From assembly GCA_963704025.1 (NCBI GenBank), contig CAVPGP010000003.1:310001-374000 (forward strand): a stretch of 64,000 nt of DNA, given 5' to 3'. Both the position numbers and the translations under genes were made by a program. The notes beneath the pieces are model-generated. The model was not told the DNA's origin and did no database searches. It saw only the letters and a program-made list of their open reading frames with translations. This DNA comes from CAVPGP01 sp963704025. Its GTDB lineage: Bacteria; Actinomycetota; Thermoleophilia; Gaiellales; Gaiellaceae. Shown piece by piece: positions 17,101-25,161 of the stretch (its first letter is position 1; the number at the start of each line of letters is the position of its first letter).

Positions 17101-17215
17101 TACCTGGTCGCCTACCAGGTACGAGGATAGTAGTTTAAAACAGGAAAAACCTGCACAGAGGCCACTCCTGCCTGATCGCGGCTGATTTCGTACCTGGTAC
17201 CCGACCAGGTACGAA
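17101..17215. repeat. Paired-palindrome element, copy 1 (repeat family B)
   Basis: Two inverted repeats whose TACCTGGT arms start exactly 90 bp apart (17101 and 17191). The second is a perfect 12-bp stem (TTCGTACCTGGT with ACCAGGTACGAA, 5-base loop). Between them is an AT-rich core, TTTAAAACAGGAAAAACCTG at 17134-17153. The same arrangement, with the same 90-bp offset and a similar core aligned without gaps, recurs at 52244-52360. It is intergenic, between divergent genes. The rest of 16979-17347 holds no gene I can support. Confidence 0.85.
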
Positions 17216-17347
17216 GAGGGCCGGCGACGCCGCCGGACGAGCGGCGCTTGACGGTCGCGTGTGCGATCCGTACCGTCGCCGGGATGCCGGCGGCCCGAAG
17301 CCACGACCGAGACGAGGCGGCGGTCGTGCCGCGGCGGGGCGATCAGC

Positions 17348-18152
17348 ATGCAGATCGGTAAGGCCGGGGCGCCCGTCAGCCACATCAGCCAGGCCTATCC
17401 CGACCGGGTCGAGGTGCGGGGACGCGACCTGTGCCGGCGACCTGATGGGCAGGCTGAGCTTCACCGAGTACTTCCACCTGCTGCTCACCGGCCGCGAGCC
17501 GACCGAGGACCAGCGCTTCTTCCTCGACCTGCTGCTCGTCGCGATCGCCGAGCACGGGATGATGCCGACCAACGTCGCGGCGCGCATGACGCTCGCCGCC
17601 GACCCCGGATCGCTGCAGGGCGCGGTCGCGGCGGGGATCCTCGGCTGCGGCCCGGTCATCCTCGGCACGTCCGAGGCGTGCGCGCGGCTGCTCGAGGAGG
17701 CGCAGGAGAGGGTCGCTCGCCGGCGGCGCACCGGCGGCGGTCGCCGAGCAGATCGCGCATGCGATCCACGCCTCCGGCGGCAGGGTGCCCGGCTTCGGCC
17801 ACCCGGTTCACCGGCCGCTCGACCCGCGCGCCGAGCGGATCCTCGAGCTCGCGGACGAGCGCGGCGTGAGCGGGCCGCACGTCCTGCTCGCGCGCCGCTT
17901 CCGCGACGCCGTGGCCGACAGCCTGGGGCAAGCCGCTGACGATGAACGTCTCGATGCCGATCGCGGCGGTGATGCTCGACCTCGGCTTCTCGTCCGGCCG
18001 CCGTGAAGGCGGTTCCGATCCTCGCGCGCACGGCCGGCCTGCTCGCCCACCTGGCCGAGGAGCGAGAGCACCCGCTCGGCTTCCTGATGGCGGCCAGGGC
18101 GGAGGAGGCGATCGAGTACGAGCGCGAGCCGGCGGACGGCCGGACGCGGTGA
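17348..18152 (+). CDS. Citryl-CoA lyase / citrate-synthase-family protein (several one-base insertions)
   Basis: From ATG 17348 (MQIGKAGAPVSHISQAYPD). Joining frames across insertions near 17436, 17715, 17930 and 17998 gives one continuous protein with LMGRLSFTEYFHLLLTGREP, MPTNVAARMTLAADPGSLQG, VPGFGHPVHRPLDPRAERI (citrate-synthase-fold active-site His) and LTMNVSMPIAAVMLDLGF. This short form of about 265 residues matches actinobacterial proteins annotated as citryl-CoA lyase, which cleave citryl-CoA to acetyl-CoA and oxaloacetate or act on related acyl-CoAs. Its stop overlaps the ATG of an acyl-CoA ligase gene (TGATG), so the two enzymes probably act in one pathway. Confidence 0.75.
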
Positions 18153-19477
18153 TGCTCGACGCCCGAGGTCGAGGCCCGCCCGTGGGCGGAGCAGCTCGCG
18201 GTCGACGACGCGTCCTACCGCACCCAGCTCGCCTACCTCTTCGAGCGCTCGGCCTTCTACCGCGAGAAGCTCGCGGCGGCCGGCTTCGGCTCGGCGCGGG
18301 CCGCGGGCGGGCTGGCCGACATCGCGCAGCTGCCCCTCACCGAGAAGCACGAGCTCCGGGCGACCTGCACGCCCGACAACCCGATCGGCGCGCACCTCTG
18401 CGCGACCCCGGTCGGAGATCGTCCGGATCTACTCGACGAGCGGCACCACCGGCAGCGCCGAGCTACATCCCGCTGACGGCGGCCGATCTCGACAACTGGG
18501 TGACCGGCTCGGCGCGCAGCTACGCGGCCTCCGGGATCACGGCCGGCCAGCCGGATCGTGTCCACCTACAACGCCGGGCCGTTCGTCGCGGGCGCGGCGC
18601 TCGCCGCCTTCGACCGGATCGGCCTGTGTCACATCCCGGTCGGCACCGGCAACACCGAGCGCCTGCTGCTGGCCGTCGAAGCAGCTCGAGACCCGAGGCC
18701 GCCGTGCTGACGCCCTCCTACGCCGCCTATCTGATCGAGTGGGCGGTGGAGCGGAACGTCGACCTCGCCGGGTCGAGCGTCGAGCGCGTGCTCGTGGCGG
18801 GCGAGCCCGGCGGCGGCGAGCCGGCCTTCCGCGCGACGCTCGAGCAGGGCTGGGGCGCCAGGGTCACCGAGGCGATGGGGATCGGCGACATCGGCGTGTC
18901 GCTCTGGGGGGAGTGCGAGGAGCAGGACGGGATGCACCTGGGCGCGCGGGGCTTCGTCCACCCCGAGCTGATCGATCCGCAGACGGGGGTCGCCGTCGAG
19001 CTGGAGGACGGCGCCGCCGGCGAGCTCGTGCTGACGCACCTTCAGCAACGCGCCGCGCCGCTCCTACGGTTTCGCACCCGGGACCACGTCCAGGTCCGGA
19101 TGAGCCCGTGCCGCTGTTGCCGCACCGGCCCGCGGGTGCGCTGCCTCGGGCGAACGGACGACATGCTGATCGTCCGCGGCGTCAACGTCTTCCCCTCCGC
19201 GGTCCGCGAGGTGGTGAGCGCGTTCGCCCCCGAGGTCAGCGGCCAGATCCTCGTCAAGCCCCGGGCGGCGGGGGTCAAGCAGGAACCCCCGCTTCCAGTG
19301 AGCGTCGAGCTGGCGCGGCACTCGACGGCCGATGCCGCCCTCGCGGAGGCGATCCGCGAGAGACTGCGCAGCGTGCTCGTCGTCCAGACCGACGTCGAGC
19401 TCGTGCCGTGGGGGAGCCTGCGGCGCAGCGAGTACAAGTCGAAGCTTGTAGAACACGAGGGCGAGGTAGCCGGCTGA
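18152..19477 (+). CDS. Phenylacetate-CoA ligase-like AMP-forming enzyme (several one-base insertions)
   Basis: From ATG 18152. After removing single inserted bases near 18165, 18412, 18462, 18552, 18680 and 18691, the protein reads continuously for about 440 residues. It shows the AMP-binding loop IYSTSGTTGTPSYIPLTAAD, the motif TEAMGIGDIGVSLWGECEEQ, the adenylation hinge RFRTRDHVQV and the C-terminal LGRTDDMLIVRGVNVFPSAV. These are marks of the phenylacetate-CoA ligase family, which joins aryl or short acyl acids to CoA. The sequence from 18700 to the end is free of frame breaks. It is coupled to the citryl-CoA-lyase-like gene and followed by a GST. Confidence 0.8.
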   Translation: MLDARGRGPPVGGAARGRRRVLPHPARLPLRALGLLPREARGGRLRLGAGRGRAGRHRAAAPHREARAPGDLHARQPDRRAPLRDPGRRSSGSTRRAAPPAAPSYIPLTAADLDNWVTGSARSYAASGITAGQPDRVHLQRRAVRRGRGARRLRPDRPVSHPGRHRQHRAPAAGRRSSSRPEAAVLTPSYAAYLIEWAVERNVDLAGSSVERVLVAGEPGGGEPAFRATLEQGWGARVTEAMGIGDIGVSLWGECEEQDGMHLGARGFVHPELIDPQTGVAVELEDGAAGELVLTHLQQRAAPLLRFRTRDHVQVRMSPCRCCRTGPRVRCLGRTDDMLIVRGVNVFPSAVREVVSAFAPEVSGQILVKPRAAGVKQEPPLPVSVELARHSTADAALAEAIRERLRSVLVVQTDVELVPWGSLRRSEYKSKLVEHEGEVAG

Positions 19478-19594
19478 TGTTCTCGCCGCTGCGATCAAGG
19501 CGATCGTCAGGCGATTGCGCGCGTCGCTCTCGGACGATCGATCGCCGAAGAATCCCCGACCGAGCCCGCCGTACCCGAGAGACAGGAGGATCAG

Positions 19595-20287
19595 ATGGCC
19601 CCGATCATGCTCAACATCCTGACGCCGAGCGTCAACAACCTGACCGTTCGCATCTTCGTGCGAGCGGCGAAGCTCGACTTCGAGGAGGTGGACGTCTGGG
19701 GGAAGACGCGCGAGCCCGAGTTCCTCCGGAAGGACCCCGCCCACCTGACGCCGATGATCGAGGAGCCGGGGCTGCCGAGAGGCTCGCTGTGGGAGAGCTG
19801 CGCGATCATGCAGTACCTCTGCAACACGCACGGCCTCGATCAGTTCTATCCGAAGGACCCCGCCCAGCGGGCCATGATCGACAGCGCCATGTTCTACGTG
19901 ATCGGCACCCTCTATCCGCTGATCACGCGCGCCACCTATCCGACGCTCGCCTTCCCGCAGTATCCGGGTGAGGTTGGCTCGTCCGGCGCCGGCGCAGACC
20001 TGAAGGCAGAGGCGCAGCAGGCGGCCGCGGCCGCGATCGCCGAGCCGCTCGACGTCTATCGCGCGTTCTACCTGGACGGCAAGCAGTTCATCGGCGGCGC
20101 CGCGCCCTCGATCGCCGACATGCGGCTGGCCGCGTCGCTCGAGTTCCTGAACGCGATCGACTACGTATTCCCGGCCTGGGCCCGGGAATACATGGCTGCC
20201 ATGGAGACGACCCTGGGAGACGCCTATGCCGAGCCCGCGGCGGACGTCCGCGGCTACATCGCCCACGTGAAGTCGCAGAACGCGTGA
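19595..20287 (+). CDS. Glutathione S-transferase-like protein
   Basis: A 230-residue protein with an AGGAGG ribosome site 7-12 bases before ATG 19595. The N-terminal thioredoxin-like domain (SVNNLTVRIFVRAAKLDFEE, then the E-S-C-AIMQYL helix) and the C-terminal all-helical domain (FIGGAAPSIADMRLAASLEF) are complete. Actinobacteria usually lack glutathione, so the cofactor may be another thiol, or the protein may be a non-catalytic relative. It follows the acyl-CoA ligase by 117 bp on the same strand. Confidence 0.8.
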   Translation: MAPIMLNILTPSVNNLTVRIFVRAAKLDFEEVDVWGKTREPEFLRKDPAHLTPMIEEPGLPRGSLWESCAIMQYLCNTHGLDQFYPKDPAQRAMIDSAMFYVIGTLYPLITRATYPTLAFPQYPGEVGSSGAGADLKAEAQQAAAAAIAEPLDVYRAFYLDGKQFIGGAAPSIADMRLAASLEFLNAIDYVFPAWAREYMAAMETTLGDAYAEPAADVRGYIAHVKSQNA

Positions 20288-20302
20288 CCCAGAAGCGCTG
20301 AA

Positions 20303-20361
20303 GCCCGACGTTTGCCGGTGAGTCCCTGCGGAACACCTCGGGCTAAGGGCAGGCAGCCGCA
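20303..20361 (+). ncRNA. Candidate structured leader RNA with H-type pseudoknot
   Basis: In the 91-bp gap before the propeller gene, GCCCGA (20303-20308) pairs with TCGGGC (20338-20343). GGTG (20317-20320) pairs with CACC (20334-20337), stacked directly on it. The loop bases TGCGG (20327-20331) can pair with CCGCA (20357-20361), which lies 6 bases before the AAGGAGGGG ribosome site. A switch between these pairings could control ribosome access. I cannot match it to a known riboswitch class. Confidence 0.35.
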
Positions 20362-20378
20362 ACTCAAGGAGGGGTCCT

Positions 20379-21857
20379 GTGAAGAGAGTGGCAGTTGTCG
20401 TCACCATGGCAGCGTCGCTGTGCGTCACCGCGAGTGCGGCGGCAGCCCCGCCCGTGCTCGTGTCGACCGGCCCGAGCCCGTTTCTCGGCTGCACCGCGGA
20501 CGGAGCAGACGCCCAGCAGGCGGCCGGGAGCGTCCTCTATCCCAACTCCGAGGTCGAGCCACGCGCGGACATCAACCCGACCGATGGGCGCAACATCGTC
20601 GGCGCCTTCCAGCAGGACCGCTGGTCCGACGGCGGCGCGCGCGGGCTCGTCACCGGCGTCAGCGGCGATGCCGGTGCCTCGTGGCATCGCGTCATCATTC
20701 CGGGCATCACGCGCTGCTCGGGCGGCGCTTACGACCGCGCGTCGGATCCGTGGGTGTCGTTCGCGCCGAACGGCGACCTGTACGCGATCTCGCTCAGCTT
20801 CGACGCGTTCGACACGCGCAATGCGGTCCTCGTGTCGAAGTCGACCACGAAGGGCGAGAGCTGGGGCGCACCCATCGCCGTGGCCGCGGACGAGACGAAC
20901 GGCCTCGACAAGCAGTCGATCACCGCGGATCCCTACGACGCTCGCTTCGCCTACGCCGTCTGGGATCGCTTCCTCTCGCCGCCGGGCGGGCTGCACGCCT
21001 CGGATCAGGGCAAGATCCACGCGCAGTCGTACGTGCAGCAGCTGTGGTTCTCGCGGACGACGAACGGCGGTGCATCGTGGGAGCCTCCACGTGTGGCCTA
21101 CAACCCGGGCACGCACGCAGGGACGATCGGAAGCATCGTCAACGTCCTCCCGAATCACGACCTGGTCGACGGCATGCTCGTCTTCGCCGACCACAAGCGC
21201 CCGCTCCGCGGCGTGCAGGTCGCCGTCGTCCGGTCGGCCGACCGCGGCGTCACCTGGTCGAAGAAGGCGATCGTCGTGGCGCCGGTCGACCCTGTCTTCA
21301 GCAACACCGGGCCAACCGATCCCGACAACGGCCTCCCGATCCGCGGCGGCGAGCTGCCCGACTTCGCCGTCGACAAGACGAGCGGGGCTCTGTACGCGGT
21401 CTGGGAGGACGATCCGTTCATCGCCGGTGTCGGCGCGATCCTGTTCTCACGGTCGACCGACGGCGGCCTCACCTGGTCGCTCCCCGTGAAGATCAACCGG
21501 ACGCCGACGGGGATCCCGGCCGGAGACCAGCAGGCGTTCACGCCGACGGTGAAGGTCGCCGCCGACGGGACCGTCGGAGTGACGTACTACGACCTGCGAA
21601 ACAACACGCCGGCGCCGGGCCTGCCGACCGACTACTGGCTGGTTCGGTGCAGCGCGTCGTGCACCAGCTCGTCGAGCTGGTCGGAGACGCACGCCGCCGG
21701 CTCGTTCGACGAGGAGCAGGCGCCGTTCGCCCGCGGCTACTTCGTCGGCGACTACGAGGGCATGGTGACGCTCGGCAACACCTTCGGTGCGTTCTTCGTC
21801 CAGGCGGGGACACTCGCAGGCAACCCGAGCGACGCGTACTTCGCGACGCAGCCTTAG
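20379..21857 (+). CDS. Secreted sialidase-like (BNR) beta-propeller protein
   Basis: A 492-residue protein from GTG 20379, preceded by a strong AAGGAGGGG ribosome site. It has a signal peptide (MKRVAVVVTMAASLCVTASA with AAA cleavage region) and repeated Asp-box/BNR-like blades: S-x-D-x-G-x-x-W as SGDAGASWHRV, SADRGVTWSKK and STDGGLTWSLP. Such exo-alpha-sialidase-fold proteins are often non-catalytic binding or adhesion domains; the Arg triad of true sialidases is not evident to me. No membrane anchor is visible at the end. Confidence 0.85.
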   Translation: MKRVAVVVTMAASLCVTASAAAAPPVLVSTGPSPFLGCTADGADAQQAAGSVLYPNSEVEPRADINPTDGRNIVGAFQQDRWSDGGARGLVTGVSGDAGASWHRVIIPGITRCSGGAYDRASDPWVSFAPNGDLYAISLSFDAFDTRNAVLVSKSTTKGESWGAPIAVAADETNGLDKQSITADPYDARFAYAVWDRFLSPPGGLHASDQGKIHAQSYVQQLWFSRTTNGGASWEPPRVAYNPGTHAGTIGSIVNVLPNHDLVDGMLVFADHKRPLRGVQVAVVRSADRGVTWSKKAIVVAPVDPVFSNTGPTDPDNGLPIRGGELPDFAVDKTSGALYAVWEDDPFIAGVGAILFSRSTDGGLTWSLPVKINRTPTGIPAGDQQAFTPTVKVAADGTVGVTYYDLRNNTPAPGLPTDYWLVRCSASCTSSSSWSETHAAGSFDEEQAPFARGYFVGDYEGMVTLGNTFGAFFVQAGTLAGNPSDAYFATQP

Positions 21858-21867
21858 CCCGGAATCC

Positions 21868-21899
21868 GTGGGTCCCGTCGCGGCGACGGCGGGACCCAC
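21868..21899 (+). terminator. Strong hairpin terminator
   Basis: A perfect 10-bp stem, GTGGGTCCCG (21868-21877) with CGGGACCCAC (21890-21899), and a 12-base loop that itself can pair. It begins 11 bases after the propeller-gene stop. No T-tract follows. Confidence 0.6.
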
Positions 21900-21980
21900 A
21901 CCAACACCCGCTCCCGACGGTTGCTCCCGTAGGATCGCGGCCATGCGGGCTGACGTCGAAGCGGCCGATCGGAGCGCCGG

Positions 21981-23087
21981 ATGAGGATCCGCGCCGCCGT
22001 CCTCGAGCGCTTCGGCGCCCCGCTCGAGGTGCAGGACGTCGAGCTGGCCGAGCCCAGGGCGGGCGAGGTGCTGGTTCGCCTGGTCGCCTGCGGCGTGTGC
22101 CATACGGATCTCTACACGGCATCGGGCGCGGATCCCTCGGGGTACGCCCCGACGGTGCTCGGCCACGAGGGCGCGGGGGTCGTCGAGAGGGTCGGGGAGG
22201 GGGTTTCGTCTGTCCGCCCGGGCGATCACGTGGTGACGCTCTTCTCGCCGCAATGCCGCGAGTGCGTCCACTGTCTGGACGAGCGGACGAACCTGTGCCT
22301 GGCGATCCGCGAGCAGCAGGGCAAGGGATTCCTGCCCGACGGGACGACACGGCTCTCGCGCGGCGGCGAGCCGCTTCGGCATTTCATGGGCACCTCGACG
22401 TTCGCGGAGTACACCGTCATGCCCGAGATCGCGCTCGCGAAGATCGGGCCCGAAGCTCCACTGGCGGAGGCGTGCGTCTTCGCCTGCGGGCTCTCGACCG
22501 GGCTCGGCGCCGCGCTGAACACGGCGCGGGTGCAGCCGGGAACGACGTGTGTCGTCTTCGGCGCCGGCCTGGTGGGGCTGGGCGCGGTCGCGGGCTGCCG
22601 GCTGGCGGGCGCGGAGCGGATCGTCGCGGTCGATCTCTCGCCGGCGCGTCTCGAGCTCGCGCGCGGCCAGGGCGCCACCGAGCTGCTGACCGCCGGCCCG
22701 GAGACGGTCGACCGGATCGTCGAGTCGACCGGCGGCTTCGGCGCCGACTACACCTTCGAGGCCACCGGCCGGGTCGACGTGATGCGGCAGGCAGTGGAGG
22801 CGGCCCGGATGGGATGGGGTCTCGCGACCGTCTGCGGGGTCGCCGGCAAGGGCGAGACCCTCGATCTCGTGCCCCGCTATCTGATCACCGGCCGCCGCGT
22901 CGCCGGCTCCTCCTTCGGAGGCGTCAAGGGGCGCGACCAGGTGCCGCAGCTCGTCGGCCGCTGGCTCGCGGGAGAGATCGACGTCAGCCCGCTGATCAGC
23001 CACAGGCTCGCCCTCGACCAGGTCAACCATGCCTTCGAGCTCATGGAGGCGCAGGACGGGATCCGCTCGGTGATCGAGTTCCAGTGA
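21981..23087 (+). CDS. Zinc-dependent alcohol dehydrogenase, class III-like
   Basis: A 368-residue medium-chain dehydrogenase. Catalytic zinc ligands are Cys40 (in CGVCHTDLY) and the GHE at 61-63. Structural zinc is held by Cys92, 95, 98 and 106 (CRECVHC then NLC). The NAD fold is VVFGAGLVGLGAVAGCRLAG. The EGAGVVERVGEGV and late GGVKGRDQVPQLV segments resemble S-(hydroxymethyl)glutathione or mycothiol-dependent formaldehyde dehydrogenases and related aryl-alcohol enzymes. Cytoplasmic oxidation of an alcohol or thiol adduct with NAD+ is likely. Its 3' end overlaps the convergent adenylyltransferase gene by 47 bases. Confidence 0.9.
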   Translation: MRIRAAVLERFGAPLEVQDVELAEPRAGEVLVRLVACGVCHTDLYTASGADPSGYAPTVLGHEGAGVVERVGEGVSSVRPGDHVVTLFSPQCRECVHCLDERTNLCLAIREQQGKGFLPDGTTRLSRGGEPLRHFMGTSTFAEYTVMPEIALAKIGPEAPLAEACVFACGLSTGLGAALNTARVQPGTTCVVFGAGLVGLGAVAGCRLAGAERIVAVDLSPARLELARGQGATELLTAGPETVDRIVESTGGFGADYTFEATGRVDVMRQAVEAARMGWGLATVCGVAGKGETLDLVPRYLITGRRVAGSSFGGVKGRDQVPQLVGRWLAGEIDVSPLISHRLALDQVNHAFELMEAQDGIRSVIEFQ

Positions 23088-23856
23088 CCGTCGAGTCGAT
23101 CTCGGCGACGACGCGATCGGCGTGGGGCCGGACGAGCGCCCTGATGTCGTCCCAGCGCTCGTCCTCCTCGCCCAGGTAGCTGGCGCGCGCACGGGCGAGA
23201 ACCGCCCGGTGCTCTTCCGGGAGCCGGCCGAGGGCCCAGTCTGCGGCGGCGTCCTTGGAGCGGATGACGCCGGTGGTGACGGTGCTCCAGATGCGGGCCA
23301 GCGTCAGGATCACGTTGCGCGTGTCCGTGTCGAGATCGCCCAGGAGCGCGTCGGCGTCGCCGACGATCGCCCTGACGAGGTCGTCGTGCGGCACGGGATC
23401 GAAGACTTCCGCCGGCGGGGGCCCGAGCAGCGGCGTGTTCCCGAGCAGGGCCATGGTGACGAGCGACGCCAGATCGGGGTTCGTCGTCGTCGGCCACGGC
23501 GCGAGGTTGCCGCTCTCGAACTCCGTGCGCAGCCAGTCTCCGTACTGGAAGTCGAACCTCGGCGGGTAGCGCCAAGGCCTGATCTCGGACTCGACCACGA
23601 TCGTCAGCTCGACCCGGCGCCAGCGACCCTGCGGAGTCCTCCTCCCGGAGATCGCGAGCAGGCGCTCGACGAGGCGCTGCTTCTCCTCGCTGGTCGTCCG
23701 CCGCCTCGAGACTACGAGGATGTCGAGGTCGCTCTCCGGCTGCAGCCCGCCAAGCACGGCCGAGCCGAAGAGATACGCGCCGACCGCGTCCGTCCCGAGA
23801 ACGTCGCGCACGAGGCTCGTGACACGATCGAGCTGCTGGCGGTCGTCGTCACGCAT
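23041..23856 (-). CDS. Aminoglycoside nucleotidyltransferase-like protein (AadA-type)
   Basis: A 271-residue protein with the nucleotidyltransferase motif GSAVLGGLQPESDLD (Gly31-Ser32, metal Asp43 and Asp45) near the start. The segment RRVELTIVVESEIRPWRYPP and the C-terminal helical AadA domain (LLGPPPAEVFDPVPHDDLV, then NVILTLARIWSTVTTGVIRS with KDAAADWALGRLP) follow. This matches the ANT(3'')/ANT(9) streptomycin/spectinomycin adenylyltransferase family. Chromosomal relatives may act on other substrates, so resistance is an inference. No integron or mobile gene is adjacent. Confidence 0.85.
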   Translation of the reverse strand: MRDDDRQQLDRVTSLVRDVLGTDAVGAYLFGSAVLGGLQPESDLDILVVSRRRTTSEEKQRLVERLLAISGRRTPQGRWRRVELTIVVESEIRPWRYPPRFDFQYGDWLRTEFESGNLAPWPTTTNPDLASLVTMALLGNTPLLGPPPAEVFDPVPHDDLVRAIVGDADALLGDLDTDTRNVILTLARIWSTVTTGVIRSKDAAADWALGRLPEEHRAVLARARASYLGEEDERWDDIRALVRPHADRVVAEIDSTVTGTRSPSGSRPAPP

Positions 23857-24162
23857 TGCTTGGAGATGCTGCTTTGCAGTTGTAGGCAGGCAGGAATGAA
23901 TGAGCGAACCTGGGTCGCGCGCAAGCCATCTTGTTGCAGGCGAGCGGTCAATCTCCTCGCCGCGACCGACACGCGAGCTAGGAGGACCAGGTGACCGTTT
24001 TTGCTGGCCGAGGCCGTTTCTGCAGGCGCGGCTGAACCGTGAGCCTGGACAAAGGGCTAGTTGCCTTTATGTCTACTCACCGGGAGAATAGGGACCGCAA
24101 CTCGACGGGAGGAAGTCAGTTCGAGCCTTCCGAGAGTGCGGCGCTCGGATTGTTTGCGCGTT
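23857..24162. other. Gene-poor stretch
   Basis: Nothing convincingly coding is seen in this roughly 300-base gap. Its composition is less biased toward G/C third positions than the neighbouring genes, and short frames here lack domain character or ribosome sites. Confidence 0.5.
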
Positions 24163-24187
24163 CCTCCCCTCAAGGAAGGGAGGGGCG
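24163..24187 (+). promoter_or_regulatory. Hairpin covering a ribosome-binding site
   Basis: CCTCCC (24163-24168) can pair with GGGAGG (24178-24183). The latter is the core of the Shine-Dalgarno sequence for ATG 24188. The stem would hide the ribosome site, so translation of the downstream gene may depend on RNA folding. The pairing is short (6 bp) but all G-C/A-T and perfectly placed. Confidence 0.45.
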
Positions 24188-24685
24188 ATGCCGTCAAAGC
24201 GCCTCCGTCCGGATCGCTGCGTCACCGGCTTGTGGCGCGGGTACATAAAGGCGCAGTTCTACGTCCAGCGACGTGATCGCGGCGACGCCTTCTGCTACTC
24301 GCCGATGTTCACGACTTGGCGCGCACCGTGGCGAAAGTCGATCGAGATACGCGATGACCCCGCCGCGCTGAAGGCCCTCGCCGCACTGGAGGAGGATCTC
24401 TGGGAGAAAGGCTGGGAGCGAACGCGGAGGGCGCCGGGCGCCGAGTGGTATGAGCTTCGATTTCGGCCGGCTACCTCGGCTTCACGCCCGCCCGCGGCGT
24501 CCCACCTACGACAGGTCACGTCGCGGCCCGACCATTCCAACGACGTCGACGCGGGCTTTCGAGTGTCTTCCCGGTCACTGGTCCGGGCTGCGTCGTGGAC
24601 GAAGCGCGGGATCGGCCGTGTCGGCCATTCGATCCGATCCACCGCGCAGCGCGACGAGTCGCTGTCGCATGACGTCCGGCGATAG
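24188..24685 (+). CDS. Hypothetical protein of a small actinobacterial family
   Basis: ATG 24188 is preceded by a GGGAGGGG ribosome site. Residues about 11-95 form a compact domain: CVTGLWRGYIKAQFYVQRRD, a SPMFTTWRAP turn, then ALKALAALEEDLWEKGWERT and GAEWYELRFR. I recall similar stand-alone proteins (W-R-G-Y-x-K-x-Q-F ... W-Y-x-x-R-F) from Thermoleophilia. The 70 residues after RFRP look random and Arg/Ser-rich, so the true stop was probably lost by a frame change near 24465. No function known. Confidence 0.5.
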   Translation: MPSKRLRPDRCVTGLWRGYIKAQFYVQRRDRGDAFCYSPMFTTWRAPWRKSIEIRDDPAALKALAALEEDLWEKGWERTRRAPGAEWYELRFRPATSASRPPAASHLRQVTSRPDHSNDVDAGFRVSSRSLVRAASWTKRGIGRVGHSIRSTAQRDESLSHDVRR

Positions 24686-25065
24686 GTCCGCAGGTACGTG
24701 CGGACCGATAGCTCACGCCGCTTCAGAACCAGGCATGTCACGGACGGGTGACCGGTTTCCAAGCGCGTTTCCGAAAAGCGCGCAAACACGACCCGTTGCG
24801 GCGAGCGGCGATAAACGGGTACGAAGGCCGCCTCGCTTTGGGCTTTGCCCCCTCGCCTAGTACCGGTCACGACGGGGGACGGGGTTGCGCCCCCCCAACA
24901 CTGGCCACGGCGAGGGCCTTCCGTGGACTCGGCCTTCCGTGGACTCTGTGCCTCGACGGCGACGCTGATCTGGCTCAACCAGGGGCTCCAGCGGGCACGG
25001 ACGACCGTCGAGATGCCTTATGCCACCGCCGGCAAGCGAAATCTCAGAGAGGAAATCTCAGAGAG
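24686..25065. other. Gene-poor stretch with a short tandem repeat
   Basis: No supported gene. A 16-bp tandem duplication is present: GCCTTCCGTGGACTC occurs at 24916-24930 and again at 24932-24946. Near the end, two copies of AAATCTCAGAGAGG stand back to back (about 25039-25066), just before the tRNA-like segment. The region looks like degraded accessory DNA. Confidence 0.5.
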
Positions 25066-25101
25066 GGAGTCGACGGTTCGAGTCCGCCAGAGGGCTTCCA
25101 C
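25066..25101 (+). other. tRNA 3'-end-like segment (possible attachment-site relic)
   Basis: The bases GACGGTTCGAGTCCGCC (about 25072-25088) have the form of a tRNA T-arm: a 5-bp stem with one mismatch around the invariant TTCGAGT loop. About ten bases later TTCCA resembles a tRNA 3' terminus. No D-arm, anticodon arm or matching 5' acceptor strand is found upstream, so it is not a complete tRNA. Such isolated 3' halves are left at integration sites of mobile elements. Confidence 0.4.
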
Positions 25102-25161
25102 TTGTCGCCTGCTTAGCCGGTGCTTCCGCTGTCTCTGCCGGCGGCGGCCAGCGCGCCTTGA

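Noticed and set aside
17430..18700. Programmed frameshifting
   Set aside because: Around ten shifts in two genes, all extra bases and at no common slippery motif, cannot be explained by recoding.
20303..20361. Known riboswitch (c-di-GMP, c-di-AMP, cobalamin)
   Set aside because: The GGGCTAAGG and GGTGAGTCC pieces recall these classes, but the conserved cores and length do not fit any of them.
23041..23856. Acquired antibiotic-resistance cassette
   Set aside because: No integrase, attC site or insertion sequence is visible, codon use matches the neighbours, and it overlaps the dehydrogenase gene end. It looks chromosomal and native.
25066..25101. Complete tRNA gene
   Set aside because: Only a T-arm-like part and a TTCCA end are present. 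No acceptor 5' strand, D-arm or anticodon arm could be folded upstream.
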